A DNA stretch of 6,226 bases from Candidatus Spyradenecus faecavium (GCA_018713405.1 DVOR01000195.1:1-6226), one strand, 5' to 3'. Counted from the first letter of the stretch, positions 1-6,063 are shown. Notes: a model not told the origin generated them from the sequence alone. Numbers and translations are program-made.

Positions 1-973
1 GGTACTTGCCGCCGACGGCAGCGGTGACGGCGTAGGAACCGGCCAGGCGGGCCTCGTTGGCGTCGGTCTCGGAGACGCAGCCGACGAAACAACGCTGGAT
101 GAAGCCGAAGGTGTCGGCGCGGACGCGGGAGACCTTGAGGCGTTGGCGGATGACGGCGGCGAGCTGCTCGCCGAGGGCGCCGGAGGTGAGCTGGCGGTTG
201 CCGTGGGCGTCGACCTCGGTGGAGAAGGCCTCGGCGATAGGGCGGCCGTCGGGGCCGCAGATGCCCTCGGAGACGGCGACGACGCAGCGGCCGTAGCGCG
301 TCATGCACTCGGAGACGTCGGCGACGAAACGGTCGACGGTGAAGGGGCGCTCGGGGAAGTAGAGCAGGTGGGGGCCGTCGTCGGGGTCTTGGCGGGCGAG
401 GGCGGCGGCGGCGGTGAGGAAGCCGGCGTTGCGGCCCATGATGACGTCGATCTTCACGCCGCCGAGGGCGCGGTTGTCGAGGTCGTCGCCGCGGACGGCG
501 CAGGCGACGAAGCGGGCGGCGGAGCCGTAACCGGGGGTGTGGTCGTTGCAGAGGAGGTCGTTGTCGATGGTCTTGGGGATGTGGAAGCAGCGCAGGTCGT
601 AGCCCTGGCGGCCGGCCTCCTCGGCGATGATGTTGGCGGTCTCGGCGGAGTCGTTGCCGCCGATATAGAAGAAGTAGCGGACGTTGCGGCGGGCGAGGAC
701 GTCGAAGATGGCCCGGCAGTCGTCGGGCGTGGGTTTGCGGCGGACGGAGCCGAGGGCGGAGCTGGGGGTCTGGGCGACGCGGAGGAGCACCTCCTCGGGC
801 TCGGCGCGGAGATCGATGAAGGCCTCGTCGAGGATGCCCTGGATGCCGTGAAGCGCGCCGTAAATCTCGACGATCTTGCTGGAGGCCTTGGCGGCGAGCA
901 CCGCGCCGACGAGGCTCTGGTTGATGACCATCGAGGGGCCGCCGCTTTGGGCGATGAGCATGTTGCCTGTCAT
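1..973 (-). CDS. pfp: Diphosphate (PPi)-dependent 6-phosphofructokinase, C-terminus cut off by window edge
   Basis: Phosphofructokinase of the PfkA superfamily: phosphorylates fructose 6-phosphate to fructose 1,6-bisphosphate in cytoplasmic glycolysis. About 324 residues are visible; the C-terminus lies beyond base 1. Reading the minus strand shows an N-terminal AQSGGPSMVIN nucleotide/PPi loop (residues 8-18), GGNDS (105-109), PKTIDND (133-139, catalytic Asp137) and MGRNAGF (179-185). In the family, Asp at the second variable position of GGDGS (here Asp108) and Lys in PKTIDND (here Lys134) mark enzymes that use pyrophosphate rather than ATP; both are present, so a reversible PPi-dependent enzyme is inferred. 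The start at 973 is chosen because GGAGG lies at 985-981, 7 bases upstream; a second Met four codons in lacks such a site. It follows dapL, separated by a terminator-like hairpin. Family assignment is firm; donor specificity rests on two residues. Confidence 0.93.
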   Translation of the reverse strand, partial: MTGNMLIAQSGGPSMVINQSLVGAVLAAKASSKIVEIYGALHGIQGILDEAFIDLRAEPEEVLLRVAQTPSSALGSVRRKPTPDDCRAIFDVLARRNVRYFFYIGGNDSAETANIIAEEAGRQGYDLRCFHIPKTIDNDLLCNDHTPGYGSAARFVACAVRGDDLDNRALGGVKIDVIMGRNAGFLTAAAALARQDPDDGPHLLYFPERPFTVDRFVADVSECMTRYGRCVVAVSEGICGPDGRPIAEAFSTEVDAHGNRQLTSGALGEQLAAVIRQRLKVSRVRADTFGFIQRCFVGCVSETDANEARLAGSYAVTAAVGGKY

Positions 974-980
974 GGGAAGA

Positions 981-985
981 CCTCC
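981..985 (-). promoter_or_regulatory. Shine-Dalgarno of the phosphofructokinase gene
   Basis: GGAGG on the minus strand, 7 bases before the ATG at 973. It decides this start over the Met at 961. It directly abuts, and slightly overlaps, the U-tract of the hairpin at 984-1015, so hairpin formation and ribosome access may affect each other (inference). Confidence 0.8.
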
Positions 986-1015
986 AAAGAAAAGGCCCGC
1001 CGGGACACGGCGGGC
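984..1015 (-). terminator. Intrinsic terminator-like hairpin between dapL and the phosphofructokinase gene
   Basis: On the minus strand a perfect 8-bp stem GCCCGCCG / CGGCGGGC closes a 5-base loop (TGTCC), and is followed directly by CTTTTCTTTGG. This is the form of a rho-independent terminator, beginning about 15 bases after the dapL stop. The T-tract is interrupted by C, so it may be leaky. The next gene's Shine-Dalgarno begins at the end of the T-tract, leaving no room for a promoter between them; it may act as an attenuator that reduces phosphofructokinase expression relative to dapL. Confidence 0.72.
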
Positions 1016-1029
1016 ACGGTTGGGCAGAT

Positions 1030-2259
1030 TCAGCGGATGGCCTTGGCGATGCGGGCCATGGCCTCCTCGACCTTGGCGCGGTCGTTGAAGGCGGAGATGC
1101 GGATGTAGCCTTCGCCGCACTTGCCGAAGCCAGCGCCGGGTGTGGTGACGACCTGGGCTTCGTGGAGCAGGCGGTCGAAGAAGGCCCAGGAGTCGCCCTT
1201 GACGTTGACCCAGACGTAGGGGGAGTTGTCCCCGCCCACGCAGTCGAGGCCGAGCGCGCGGATGCCGGCGCGGATGAGCTTGGCGTTGCCGAGGTAGTAG
1301 TCGATCTGCTGGGTGGTCTGGCAGAGGCCGTCCTGGGAGTAGACCGCCTCGGCGGCGCGCTGGACGGGATAGGAGACGCCGTTGAACTTGGTGGTGTGGC
1401 GGCGGTTCCACAGGTGGTGGAGCTGCACGGGCGTGCCGTCCTTGGCGTAGGCGACGAGGCCCTGCGGGACGACGGTGAAGGCGCAGCGCACGCCGGTGAA
1501 GCCGGCCCGCTTGGAGAAGGAGCGGAACTCGATGGCGCAGTCGCGGGCGCCGGGGATTTCGTAGATGGAGTGCGGAATGGCGGGGTCGCGGATGAAGGCC
1601 TCGTAGGCGGCGTCGAAGAGGATGAGGGCCTTGTTGGCGCGGGCGTAATCGACCCAGGCCTGGAGCTGCTCGCGGGTGGCGACGGCGCCGGTGGGGTTGT
1701 TTGGGAAGCAGAGGTAGATGAGGTCCAGCGGCTCGCCGGCTGGCGGCGCGGGGACGAAGCCGTTGGCGGCGGAGCCCTCGAGGTAGACGAGCCCCTGGTA
1801 GCGGCCGTCGACGGCGGCGCCGGTGCGCCCGGCCATCACGTTGGTGTCGACGTAGACGGGGTAGACGGGGTCTGGGATGCCGATGCGCAGGCCTTCCTCG
1901 GCGAAGAGCTCCTGGATATTGGCGCAGTCGCACTTGGAGCCGTCGCTGACGAAGATCTCGGAAGGCTGGATGTCGCAACCGCGGGCCTGGTAGTCGCTCT
2001 TGGCGATGGCCTCGCGCAGGAAGTCGTAGCCCTGCTCAGGGCCGTAGCCGCGGAAGGTCGCCTCATGCCCCAGCTCGTCGACGGCACGGTGCATGGCCTC
2101 CAGGCAGGCGGGGGCGAGGGGCAGGGTCACGTCGCCGATGCCCAGGCGGATGACGGAGGCCTGCGGGTTCGCCTCCTGATAGGCGCGGACGCGCTTGGCA
2201 ATCTCGGAAAAGAGGTAAGAAGCCTGAAGCTTCCCGAAGTTCTCGTTGACAAGAATCAT
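1030..2259 (-). CDS. dapL: LL-diaminopimelate aminotransferase
   Basis: PLP-dependent class I/II aminotransferase that makes LL-2,6-diaminopimelate from tetrahydrodipicolinate with glutamate as amino donor, bypassing the succinylase/acetylase steps of lysine and peptidoglycan precursor synthesis; cytoplasmic. Length 409 residues, normal for DapL. Visible: N-terminal NENFGKLQASYLFSEIAKR (5-23), GYGPEQGYDFLREAI (71-85), PDPVYPVYVDTN (129-140), CFPNNPTG (184-191), FDAAYEAF (215-222, Asp216 and Tyr219 positioned for PLP), SFSKRAGFTG (247-256) with Schiff-base Lys250, and YIRIS (385-389, carboxylate-binding Arg388). The Lys motif and N-terminus are those of DapL rather than generic aspartate aminotransferases. 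The start lies only 3 bases after the upstream stop (TGA TTC ATG) with a weak GGAAG 7 bases upstream, so it is probably translationally coupled to the acyltransferase gene. A terminator-like hairpin follows. Confidence 0.96.
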   Translation of the reverse strand: MILVNENFGKLQASYLFSEIAKRVRAYQEANPQASVIRLGIGDVTLPLAPACLEAMHRAVDELGHEATFRGYGPEQGYDFLREAIAKSDYQARGCDIQPSEIFVSDGSKCDCANIQELFAEEGLRIGIPDPVYPVYVDTNVMAGRTGAAVDGRYQGLVYLEGSAANGFVPAPPAGEPLDLIYLCFPNNPTGAVATREQLQAWVDYARANKALILFDAAYEAFIRDPAIPHSIYEIPGARDCAIEFRSFSKRAGFTGVRCAFTVVPQGLVAYAKDGTPVQLHHLWNRRHTTKFNGVSYPVQRAAEAVYSQDGLCQTTQQIDYYLGNAKLIRAGIRALGLDCVGGDNSPYVWVNVKGDSWAFFDRLLHEAQVVTTPGAGFGKCGEGYIRISAFNDRAKVEEAMARIAKAIR

Positions 2260-2262
2260 GAA

Positions 2263-3198
2263 TCAACTTCCATGTTTATGGCGGGTTTGTGTGTAAAGCG
2301 GGGTCAGAATCCAGCGCCGGTTGAACCAGAACCACTGCTCCGGCTGCTCGCGGATGCGGGCCTCAAAGAGGTCCCACACCCGCTGCGTGATGCGCACGGC
2401 ATCGGCATCGGCGTCGGCGTCCAAGTCCGGCAGGATGGGGTCGCCCAGGTGCAGGCGGTGATGGTCGGCGTTCAGCCGCTCCATCATGAAGGGGACCACC
2501 GGCACGTTCGCCATGCGCGCGAACTTCGACACGCCCTTGCCCAGCTGCACGTCTGGCTTGCCGAAGACGGTGACGGGGATGGCGGGCTTGTTGTGCCGCA
2601 CGTCCGGCAGGATGGCAAAGAGGCCACCGTCCTTCAGATGGTGCGCCACGCGCACGAAAGAGGAGGGGTGCTTGCGGTCGACGGTCTGAAAGTTCAGCCG
2701 CGCACCGCGGTACCACCGCTCAAAGAGCGGGTTGTTCTGCGGGCGGCCGACGGCCATCAGCGAGAAACCGAAGCGCGCGCAGGCCACGCCGGCGAGGTCC
2801 CAGTTCCCCATGTGCGGCAGGGCGATGACGGCGCCGCCGTAACGGTCGATGATGCCCTGCAGCTTCTCCTTGGCCGCGTCCGTGCCCTCCAGGTGGGCAC
2901 GCAGGTAATCCAGGTTCATCCGTCTGGCGTGGAAGAGCTCCACGAAGTTCATCACCATGTTCCAGACGGACGTCCGCGCGATGACACGGACGCGCTCGAC
3001 GGGCGTGTCCGCGCCGAAGACCTCACGGACGCGTGCGGTCGTCTCGTCGCGCAACGGCCACCAGACCCGGAAGATGAACCGGAGGATGCCGTGCAACGCC
3101 CCCCCCACCCAACGGATGGGGAAGGCGGCCACCAACATCTGGATGGCCCTGAACGCGACGTATTCCGTCCAATTGCGGAGGGAGGAGCGAGCCTTCAT
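2263..3198 (-). CDS. LpxL/HtrB-family lysophospholipid/lipid A acyltransferase
   Basis: Inner-membrane-associated acyltransferase of the bacterial lipid A family (LpxL/LpxM/HtrB type), expected to transfer a secondary acyl chain to a Kdo-lipid A precursor. 311 residues; E. coli LpxL is of similar length. Visible: a hydrophobic N-terminal segment (about 15-48), HMGNWD (129-134), the HX4D/E catalytic motif with His129 and Asp134, a LPDVRHN block followed by VTVFGKP (198-214, the family's D-rich/FFGKP region), LGKGVSKFAR (219-228) and a C-terminal EQWFWFNRRW (287-296) matching the family's EQWFWxHRRW. The frame stays open 122 codons upstream to 3564, but that stretch is low-complexity and antiparallels the neighbour gene's reading, so the start is MKARSSL at 3198. 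There is no good Shine-Dalgarno; the ATG follows the previous stop by 5 bases, implying coupled translation. Which acyl position it modifies cannot be told from sequence. Residues 260-267 are an odd Asp-Ala repeat. Confidence 0.92.
   Translation of the reverse strand: MKARSSLRNWTEYVAFRAIQMLVAAFPIRWVGGALHGILRFIFRVWWPLRDETTARVREVFGADTPVERVRVIARTSVWNMVMNFVELFHARRMNLDYLRAHLEGTDAAKEKLQGIIDRYGGAVIALPHMGNWDLAGVACARFGFSLMAVGRPQNNPLFERWYRGARLNFQTVDRKHPSSFVRVAHHLKDGGLFAILPDVRHNKPAIPVTVFGKPDVQLGKGVSKFARMANVPVVPFMMERLNADHHRLHLGDPILPDLDADADADAVRITQRVWDLFEARIREQPEQWFWFNRRWILTPLYTQTRHKHGS
2399..2422 (+). repeat. Four imperfect hexamers inside the acyltransferase gene
   Basis: Units GCATCG, GCATCG, GCGTCG and GCGTCC in tandem. 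On the coding (minus) strand they encode four Asp-Ala pairs, residues 260-267 of the acyltransferase, in a loop between the conserved core and the C-terminal EQWFWF region. A hexamer keeps the frame, so copy number could drift by slippage without breaking the gene. Confidence 0.6.
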
Positions 3199-3203
3199 GA
3201 AGC

Positions 3204-3680
3204 TTATTTGGCGCCGGTCGTCGAGGCGATGAGGTCCAGCACGTCCTTGCGCGTGGCGGTGGCCAGGTCGGCGGCCTCCTGCAACGTTTCGATGCGCGCC
3301 CGGACGGCCAGGAGCGTCTTGCGGCACTCCGCCAACTGCTCCGTCAGCTCCACGACCTTCTCGCCGGCGGTCTGCGCCGCGGCCTCGGCCTTTACGAGCA
3401 TCCGGCGCGTCTGGAGCAGCTGCTGCAGCATCTCGCCGGGGTCGGAATCCAGGTCGTCCAGGCGCATGCTGTCCGGGATCGGCACTTGGATGATTGCGCC
3501 GCACACCGAGCACGGCACCTGCAAGCCCGCCGCACGGTAATCCACCGCCAGCTGATGCCCGCACTCCGGGCAGTCAAAGACGATGTCGGTCGGCATAATC
3601 TCGGCATCGACCTCATCCTGCTCGTCCGCGGCGGCAGGGGTGGGCACGATGTTCGGGTTCTCGTCGTCGTTGCGTTCCAT
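3204..3680 (-). CDS. Small zinc-ribbon plus coiled-coil protein of unknown function
   Basis: 158 residues, not assigned to a named family. Order of parts: an acidic, Pro/Ala-containing, probably disordered N-terminus (1-33); a treble/zinc-ribbon with CPEC at 37-40 and CSVC at 57-60, the four Cys spaced CxxC-X16-CxxC as expected for one structural Zn; a short acidic linker (RLDDLDSD, 73-80); and a long helical segment rich in Leu, Glu, Ala and Arg (about 82-140) that should form a coiled coil. No signal peptide or membrane segment, so likely cytoplasmic. The first in-frame Met is 20 codons upstream, inside the glnN tail; the start at 3680 is preferred because AAGGAGGT lies at 3691-3684. It sits 56 bases after glnN and 5 bases before the acyltransferase. 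A structural, adaptor or regulatory role is possible, but nothing in the sequence decides it. Confidence 0.82.
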   Translation of the reverse strand: MERNDDENPNIVPTPAAADEQDEVDAEIMPTDIVFDCPECGHQLAVDYRAAGLQVPCSVCGAIIQVPIPDSMRLDDLDSDPGEMLQQLLQTRRMLVKAEAAAQTAGEKVVELTEQLAECRKTLLAVRARIETLQEAADLATATRKDVLDLIASTTGAK

Positions 3681-3683
3681 GAG

Positions 3684-3691
3684 ACCTCCTT
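3684..3691 (-). promoter_or_regulatory. Strong Shine-Dalgarno of the zinc-ribbon gene
   Basis: AAGGAGGT on the minus strand, ending 3 bases before the ATG at 3680. It is the best ribosome binding site in the window, and rules out the longer reading that begins at 3740 within the glnN stop region. The downstream genes have weak or no site and probably depend on ribosomes loaded here. Confidence 0.82.
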
Positions 3692-3736
3692 GGCTATGCT
3701 TACAGTCTACCAAAGTCGGCTCCCGCCGCGCAAGCC

Positions 3737-5815
3737 TCAATGCACCGACAGCAACTCACGGTACTTCGGGAGCGGCCAGCGCGCGTCGTCCACGCGCGTC
3801 TCCAGCGCGTCCACCACCGTGCGCAGACCCGCCATCGCGGCCTGGATGGCGCCGGAGTCCGTCCCGCCGAGCGTCGCCTCGAGCGCGGCGCAGCCGTCGT
3901 GCAACGCCTCCAGCCCGTTTCCCAGCGCCTCCGCGGTCTCGCGCATGCAGCGCGCGCCGGCGGTGAGGCCGACGGACTCCATCGCACCCAGCGACTTCGC
4001 CAGGTCCGCGACCTCCCGCGCCACCACGGGCACGACCATCCCGCGGGCGATCTCGAGCGCGACCTTGCCCTCCAGGCGCACCTTGCGCTCGAAGTCCGCC
4101 ACGAAGACGTCGTGGCGCGAATGCATCTCCGTGGGCATCAGCACGCCCTGCGCCTCGAAGAGCGCCAGGTTCTGCTCCGCGATCTGCGGCTCGAGCGCCT
4201 CGGGCACCGTCCGCAGGTTCGGCAGGCCGCGCCGCGCGGCCTCGCGCACCCATGCCTCGGAGTAGCCGTCGCCGTTGAAGATGACCCGCTTGTGGTCCTT
4301 GAGGACCGCCTTCAGGATCTTCCCGAGCCCCTCGTGGAAGCGGCGCTTCGGCACCTTCCCGATGGCCTCGGCCAAGACCTCCATGCTCTCGGCCACGATG
4401 GTGTTCAGCACCATGCACACGCCCGAGCAGTTCTGGCTCGCGCCTGGCGCGCGGAACTCGAACTTGTTGCCCGTGAAGGCGAAGGGCGAGGTCCGGTTGC
4501 GGTCCGTCGCGTCGCGCGGCAGGGGCGGCAACGTGTCCACCCCGATGCGCAGCTTCCGCGCCTTGCCGTCGCCGGCCGCCGAGGCCGTCCCCGCCTCGAT
4601 CCGCTGCAGCACCTTCGCCAGGTCGTCGCCCACGAAGATGGAGATGATCGCAGGCGGCGCCTCCAACGCGCCCAAGCGGCTCTCGTTGCCGAGCGTCGCC
4701 GTCGACGCCCGCAGGATGTCCGCGTGCAGGTCGATGGCCCGGATCACGCTCGCCAGCACGGCCAGGAAGATGGCGTTCTCCTGCGGGTTCCCACCCGGCT
4801 CCAGCAGGTTCTTCCCGTTGTAGGCCACCGACCAATTGTTGTGCTTGCCCGAGCCGTTGACCCCGGCGTACGGCTTCTCGTGGAGCAGGCAGACGAAGCC
4901 GTGGCGCTCGGCCACGTTCCGCAGCGTCTCCATGATCAGCATGTTGTGGTCGACGGCCAGGTTCAGCTCCTCGAACATCGGCGCCATCTCGAACTGCGCC
5001 GGCGCGGTCTCGTTGTGGCGCGTCTTCGCCGGGATGCCCAGCCGCCACAGCTCGCGCTCCACGTCCTCCATGAAGGCCAGCACGCGCGGCTTGATGGAAC
5101 CGAAATAGTGGTCCTCCAACTGCTGCGTGCGCGCCGGCGACGCGCCGAAGAGCGTCCGCCCGCACTGCACCAGGTCCGGCCGCCGCAGCCACAGCTCGCG
5201 GTCGACCAGGAAATACTCCTGCTCCGCGCCCAACGTGATCGTCGCGTGGCCGTCCGGTTCGCCGAAGCACGCCATCAGCTTGCGCACCGCCCGGTCCAGG
5301 GCCTGCATCGAGCGCAGGAGCGGCGTCTTCTTGTCCAGCACCTCGCCGGTGTACGAGCAGAAGACCGTCGGGATGCAGAGCGTCGCGCCGTTGCTGTGGC
5401 GCTTGATGAAGATGGGGCTCGTCACGTCCCAGGCCGTGTAGCCGCGCGCCTCGAAGGTGCGACGCAGGCCGCCCGAAGGGAAGCTCGAGGCGTCGGGCTC
5501 GCCCATGATCAGGTTCTTCCCCGAGAAACGCGCCAGCGTCTCGGCCGTCCCCGCCGGCTCGAAGAAGGCGTCGTGCTTCTCCGCCGTGCTCCCCGTGAGC
5601 GGCTGGAACCAGTGCGTGAAATGGGTCGCCCCGCGGTCCATGCCCCACTGCTTCAGGGCGTGCGCCACCTCATTCGCGATGGAAGGATCCAGCGGCGTGT
5701 GGTCGCGCATCGTGTGCAACAGCGCCTCCGCCGTGTCCTTCGCCAAATACTCCCGCATCGCCCGCTCGTTGAACACATCCGAGCCATACGCGATGTCCGT
5801 CCGCTCAATCGCCAT
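3737..5815 (-). CDS. glnN: Glutamine synthetase type III
   Basis: ATP-dependent ligase forming glutamine from glutamate and ammonia, the entry of ammonium into organic nitrogen; cytoplasmic, and known in this family to be a dodecamer of large subunits. 692 residues from this start, matching GSIII (about 700) and far longer than GSI (about 470). Visible: GSIII N-terminal region with THWFQPLTGSTAEKHDAF (67-84); GAEQEYFL (196-203) metal/glutamate site; RHNETAPAQFEMAP (266-279); VNGSGKHNNWS (319-329) with the active-site His325; LGNESRLGALEAPPAI (375-390); TSPFAFTGNKFEFRAPG (442-458); and a long helical C-terminal extension typical of GSIII. The start at 5815 has GGAG 6 bases upstream; an in-frame ATG at 5827 (696 residues, weaker GGAAA) is the alternative. 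The frame stays open to 5962, but a promoter lies inside that stretch. It is first in the minus-strand gene run, 56 bases before the zinc-ribbon gene. Confidence 0.96.
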   Translation of the reverse strand: MAIERTDIAYGSDVFNERAMREYLAKDTAEALLHTMRDHTPLDPSIANEVAHALKQWGMDRGATHFTHWFQPLTGSTAEKHDAFFEPAGTAETLARFSGKNLIMGEPDASSFPSGGLRRTFEARGYTAWDVTSPIFIKRHSNGATLCIPTVFCSYTGEVLDKKTPLLRSMQALDRAVRKLMACFGEPDGHATITLGAEQEYFLVDRELWLRRPDLVQCGRTLFGASPARTQQLEDHYFGSIKPRVLAFMEDVERELWRLGIPAKTRHNETAPAQFEMAPMFEELNLAVDHNMLIMETLRNVAERHGFVCLLHEKPYAGVNGSGKHNNWSVAYNGKNLLEPGGNPQENAIFLAVLASVIRAIDLHADILRASTATLGNESRLGALEAPPAIISIFVGDDLAKVLQRIEAGTASAAGDGKARKLRIGVDTLPPLPRDATDRNRTSPFAFTGNKFEFRAPGASQNCSGVCMVLNTIVAESMEVLAEAIGKVPKRRFHEGLGKILKAVLKDHKRVIFNGDGYSEAWVREAARRGLPNLRTVPEALEPQIAEQNLALFEAQGVLMPTEMHSRHDVFVADFERKVRLEGKVALEIARGMVVPVVAREVADLAKSLGAMESVGLTAGARCMRETAEALGNGLEALHDGCAALEATLGGTDSGAIQAAMAGLRTVVDALETRVDDARWPLPKYRELLSVH

Positions 5816-5848
5816 GTCACGCTCCATCTGGGTTTCCAATGACCTATC

Positions 5849-5857
5849 ATTATACCA
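5849..5857 (-). promoter_or_regulatory. Extended -10 promoter for glnN
   Basis: The minus strand carries TGGTATAAT, a perfect TATAAT preceded by TGN (extended -10), in the only AT-rich spot of a GC-rich stretch. The position 17 bases upstream (5872-5877, GGCGGC) does not resemble a -35, which is common for extended -10 promoters. Transcription would start near 5842, giving a leader of about 15 bases to the ATG at 5827 or about 27 bases to the ATG at 5815. It is not known whether the regulator, if any, binds in the repeat block upstream. Confidence 0.7.
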
Positions 5858-5878
5858 CAAAATCCCCCCCCGCCGCCG

Positions 5879-5904
5879 GAAGTTTGGAAGCTTTGAAGTT
5901 TGGA
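5879..5904. repeat. Direct repeat of GAAGTTTGGA
   Basis: Two exact copies of GAAGTTTGGA, at 5879-5888 and 5895-5904, with a 16-bp period. They lie just upstream of where the glnN -35 region would be. No function can be assigned; two half-sites for a regulator are possible but unsupported. Confidence 0.6.
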
Positions 5905-5919
5905 TAGCGCTTCGCCGGT

Positions 5920-5935
5920 CGCCCGCTTGCGGGCG
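5920..5935. repeat. Short inverted repeat
   Basis: CGCCCGC-TT-GCGGGCG, a perfect 7-bp stem with a 2-base loop as DNA (a 4-base loop is more realistic in RNA). There is no T-tract on either side, so it is not a terminator. Confidence 0.6.
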
Positions 5936-5971
5936 TTCCTGAATCTCGTGGATCTCCTGCACCTCCTGAGC
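5936..5971. repeat. Four imperfect 9-bp tandem units
   Basis: Units TTCCTGAAT, CTCGTGGAT, CTCCTGCAC and CTCCTGAGC follow one another with a strict 9-bp period. The minus strand reads as an out-of-use open frame with Gln-Glu/His-Glu pairs, but lies upstream of the glnN promoter, so it is treated as a non-coding simple repeat. Confidence 0.55.
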
Positions 5972-5981
5972 GCCCCGGGGT

Positions 5982-6000
5982 GTGGGGGCTTGGCCCCCAC
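5982..6000. repeat. 8-bp inverted repeat, 3-base loop
   Basis: GTGGGGGC-TTG-GCCCCCAC, perfect 8-bp stem. It could form a stable hairpin in either transcript. No T-tract follows in either direction. Confidence 0.65.
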
Positions 6001-6007
6001 CGCTGCC

Positions 6008-6019
6008 GGCCCATGGGCC
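6008..6019. repeat. Perfect 12-bp palindrome
   Basis: GGCCCATGGGCC is identical to its own reverse complement. It sits between two longer hairpins in the glnN upstream region; it could be a dimeric protein site or part of a folded RNA, with nothing here to decide. Confidence 0.6.
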
Positions 6020-6035
6020 CTGCCGAGCCGCCTCC

Positions 6036-6063
6036 GGAATGGGTCGCCTTGGCGGCCCATTCC
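6036..6063 (+). repeat. 28-base near-perfect hairpin
   Basis: Arms GGAATGGG-T-CGCC and GGCG-G-CCCATTCC around a TT centre: 12 Watson-Crick pairs plus one position (6044/6055) that is a U-G wobble if transcribed from the plus strand but an A-C mismatch from the minus strand. This mild asymmetry favours a plus-strand RNA, but no promoter for one was found, and no T-tract follows. Confidence 0.65.

Noticed and set aside
143..1108. A 321-codon plus-strand open frame opposite the phosphofructokinase gene
   Set aside because: Almost all Gly, Ala, Asp, Glu and Val; antisense to a gene with intact catalytic motifs.
1162..3540. A 792-codon plus-strand open frame across dapL and the acyltransferase
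   Set aside because: It is antisense to two genes with clear family motifs, is very rich in Gly, Ala, Val, Glu and Asp, and arises because high GC removes stop codons.
3199..3564. N-terminal extension of the acyltransferase by 122 codons
   Set aside because: Arg/Gly/Ala-rich low complexity, overlaps the zinc-ribbon gene, and family length fits the start at 3198.
3681..3736. A terminator after glnN
   Set aside because: Only 4-bp stems such as CGGC-GGGA-GCCG are present and no T-tract follows.
3691..3740. A separate promoter for the zinc-ribbon gene
   Set aside because: The best pair, TTGCGC and TAGACT with an 18-base spacer, matches the consensus in only 3 and 4 of 6 positions; too weak to call.
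3740..5842. A 700-codon plus-strand open frame opposite glnN
   Set aside because: Arg/Leu/Gln/His-rich composition and no recognisable motif; it mirrors the glutamine synthetase codons.
5828..5962. N-terminal extension of glutamine synthetase to 5962
   Set aside because: It runs through the TGGTATAAT promoter and a simple repeat; GSIII length fits without it.
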